Positions 4,259-5,788 of a stretch of DNA of 5,788 bases are shown here, piece after piece. The stretch comes from Candidatus Cloacimonadota bacterium. GTDB taxonomy: Bacteria; Cloacimonadota; Cloacimonadia; Cloacimonadales; WRIO01. The stretch is from positions 1 through 5,788 of the forward strand of contig WRIO01000084.1 in the NCBI GenBank assembly GCA_009782695.1, written 5' to 3'. The position numbers were made by a program, and so were the translations under genes. Below the pieces are notes generated by a model that worked only from the letters and a program-made list of their open reading frames with translations, was not told the DNA's origin and did not search any database. Position 1 is the stretch's first letter. Each line of letters opens with the position of its first letter.

Positions 4259-5788
4259 ATGTTTGATTTAGAAAAAATGAAAGCAAAACATAAAATGTTG
4301 AAGGAGCATACCTACACACTTGGAGTGGTCGATAAAGGCTACAACAAAAGAACTCTTCATATAAATTTAAGCCAAAATGAGATAAAAGAAAAGCCTGTTT
4401 CTGACCAAATGATAGACAAATTCGTAGGCGGAAAAGGATTTGATTTAAAGCTGTTATGGGACGCAGTAACCCCCAAAACCAAATGGAATGACCCCGAAAA
4501 CACTATTTGCATAGCCTCAGGACCTCTCGGAGGGAACACAAACTATCCAGGTAGTGGCAAATCTATCGTGGTTACTTTATCGCCAATGACAGGCATACCT
4601 ATCGATAGTAATGTGGGCGGATTTTTCGGTCCTTACTTGAAATTTTCAGGCTTTGACGCTATGGAAATCACAGGTAAGGCGACTGCTGATGTGATAGTGT
4701 TTATTGACGGAAACAAAGGTCAAATACAGATATTTGAAGCACCTGATGAGGCTCTGGATAGTCATATCTTGGCGGAGCAGCTAACTGATATGTTCGCCGA
4801 TAATGAGAAAGAAAAGCTACATATATCGGTGGTGTCCGCTGGTAGCGCCGCAGACCATGTAAATATGGGTATGTTAAACTTCTCTTTTTATGATAAAACA
4901 AGGCAGATAGCCCGATTAAAACAAGCAGGTCGTGGCGGTATAGGCCGTGTGTTCCGCGATAAAAAAATCAAGGCAATTGTGATAAAATACTCAGGGCTAA
5001 AGGTTGACACTAATCACCCTGCTGACCTCGAAACCTTAAAAGAAACAGGTCTAAAAATGCACCGACAGATAAATAAACTTGACCCCTCCCAATTCCGTAT
5101 GAGGCAAGTCGGCACTGCAAACATAGTGAACATAATGAACGACTATGACTTGCTCCCGACTAAAAACTTTAAATATGGCAGTGACCCACAGGCTGAAAAA
5201 GTTCATTCAAAAGTGCTAACCTCTATGATGACACAAGGCGTGTCCGATGGCTGTTGGTTTGGCTGTTCACTGTCCTGCTGTAAAGGCGTGGACAAGTTTT
5301 TACCCCGCTCAGGTCCTTACAAAGGGCAGCCTGTATGTGTGGACGGTCCAGAATACGAGACAGTCGGGGCTTGCGCCTCAAATATTTATGTCTGGGATCC
5401 GAAGGACTGCGTGGAGCTGAACTTCTACTGCGACACCTACGGCGTGGACACAATCTCTTTCGGCACAGCACTCGCTTTTGCTATGGAATGCTATGAATAT
5501 GGCATTATCACAAAGGAAATGACAGGTGGACTTGACCTTACTTGGGGTAATGCTGACTCTGCTTTCGAGGTTTTACACCAAATGTCGCGTGGCGAAGGCT
5601 TCGGTATGATAGTCGGTCAAGGTGTGCGATTTATGAAAAACTGGTTAGTGACCGAGCATAAGGCTGATGCTGACTTCTTGCAAGATATAGGTATGGAGCT
5701 AAAAGGACTTGAGTTTTCAGAGTATGTGCCAAAAGAGTCTTTAGCACAGCAAGGCGGATATTCATTAGCTCTAAAAGGACCACAACAC
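4259..5788 (+). CDS. Aldehyde:ferredoxin oxidoreductase family protein, tungstopterin-dependent (3' end outside window)
   Basis: The frame is open from the ATG at 4259 to the window edge (510 codons, no stop). AOR proteins are usually about 600-640 residues, so roughly the last 100 or more are missing. Members oxidise aldehydes to carboxylates with a tungsten bis-pterin and a [4Fe-4S] cluster, passing electrons to ferredoxin. Family landmarks in order are FVGGKGFDLKLLW (55-67), SGPLGG...PGSGKS (87-102), SPMTGIPIDSNVGGFFGPYLK (108-128), AGRGGIGRV (223-231), a cysteine cluster C332-x3-C336-x3-C340-C341, GPEYET (363-368) and YCDTYGVDTISFG (390-402). The first AOR-like strand begins near residue 30 (NKRTLHINLSQ), so there is a charged N-terminal extension of about 25 residues. 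AAGGAG (4248-4253) lies 5 nt before the ATG, overlapping the end of the ferredoxin gene, so the two are probably translationally coupled. The substrate cannot be told from sequence. The fourth cluster cysteine, expected near the C-terminus, lies outside the window. Confidence 0.92.
   Translation, partial: MFDLEKMKAKHKMLKEHTYTLGVVDKGYNKRTLHINLSQNEIKEKPVSDQMIDKFVGGKGFDLKLLWDAVTPKTKWNDPENTICIASGPLGGNTNYPGSGKSIVVTLSPMTGIPIDSNVGGFFGPYLKFSGFDAMEITGKATADVIVFIDGNKGQIQIFEAPDEALDSHILAEQLTDMFADNEKEKLHISVVSAGSAADHVNMGMLNFSFYDKTRQIARLKQAGRGGIGRVFRDKKIKAIVIKYSGLKVDTNHPADLETLKETGLKMHRQINKLDPSQFRMRQVGTANIVNIMNDYDLLPTKNFKYGSDPQAEKVHSKVLTSMMTQGVSDGCWFGCSLSCCKGVDKFLPRSGPYKGQPVCVDGPEYETVGACASNIYVWDPKDCVELNFYCDTYGVDTISFGTALAFAMECYEYGIITKEMTGGLDLTWGNADSAFEVLHQMSRGEGFGMIVGQGVRFMKNWLVTEHKADADFLQDIGMELKGLEFSEYVPKESLAQQGGYSLALKGPQH

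Noticed and set aside
5252..5281. Frameshift or sequencing error at the odd AOR cysteine motif
   Set aside because: The reading frame and family motifs are intact on both sides (AGRGGIGRV before, GPEYET after), and the spacing change is a single whole residue.
5223..5471. Antisense open frame inside the AOR gene, and similar ones at 4357-4539 and 4701-4901
   Set aside because: They lie wholly within the strongly conserved AOR coding frame, have low-complexity Arg/Pro/Ser-rich or unrecognisable translations and show no SD.
1..5788. CRISPR arrays, tRNA/rRNA genes, insertion sequences or phage genes
   Set aside because: No regularly spaced repeats, tRNA-like cloverleaf, transposase or phage-like coding sequence was seen.

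Overview
The window holds the junction of two divergent gene clusters from an anaerobic, amino-acid-fermenting bacterium. On the minus strand, read from about 3462 down to 73, are three genes of the lysine fermentation pathway in the order kdd - kamA - kamB-like. On the plus strand, from 3636 to the right edge, are a ThiS/MoaD-type sulfur-carrier protein, a ferredoxin-like protein with four predicted [4Fe-4S] clusters, and the first 510 codons of a tungsten-dependent aldehyde:ferredoxin oxidoreductase (AOR) family protein that runs off the window.

Organism: the base composition is moderately AT-rich by eye. Most genes have a good Shine-Dalgarno site (GGAGG before kdd, GGGAGG before kamA, AAGGAG before the AOR gene). 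The content is strictly anaerobic metabolism: a radical-SAM aminomutase, ferredoxin and AOR. This fits a fermentative Bacillota/Clostridia-like or Cloacimonadota-like bacterium. The strong SD sites argue against Bacteroidota. Nothing in the window fixes the taxon.

Layout: 1-72 is non-coding and contains a perfect 8-bp-stem palindrome (53-71). The KamB-like P-loop protein is at 73-1056 (-). An 89-bp spacer without recognisable signals follows at 1057-1145. kamA is at 1146-2393 (-). kdd is at 2407-3462 (-), with a start revised 20 codons inward from the longest open frame. The 173-bp divergent intergenic region (3463-3635) carries a mirrored motif of about 27 bp. Then come thiS-like (3636-3839), ferredoxin (3873-4256) and the partial AOR gene (4259-5788), tightly spaced as an operon.

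Function: KamA turns L-lysine into L-beta-lysine. The next step (beta-lysine 5,6-aminomutase, KamDE) is not in the window. Kdd then oxidatively deaminates 3,5-diaminohexanoate. The KamB-like protein is the conserved P-loop accessory protein of these clusters, so kamC/kamD/kamE would be expected beyond the left edge. The plus-strand genes make up an aldehyde-oxidising module: a catalytic tungstopterin subunit, its electron-transfer partner, and a small protein probably used for dithiolene sulfur transfer. Their divergent placement suggests, but does not prove, shared control or linked metabolism. No wholly new system is evident. The points most worth a second look are the mirrored intergenic motif, the altered cluster motif in the AOR protein, the missing zinc-site cysteines in KamA and the poorly characterised KamB-like protein.
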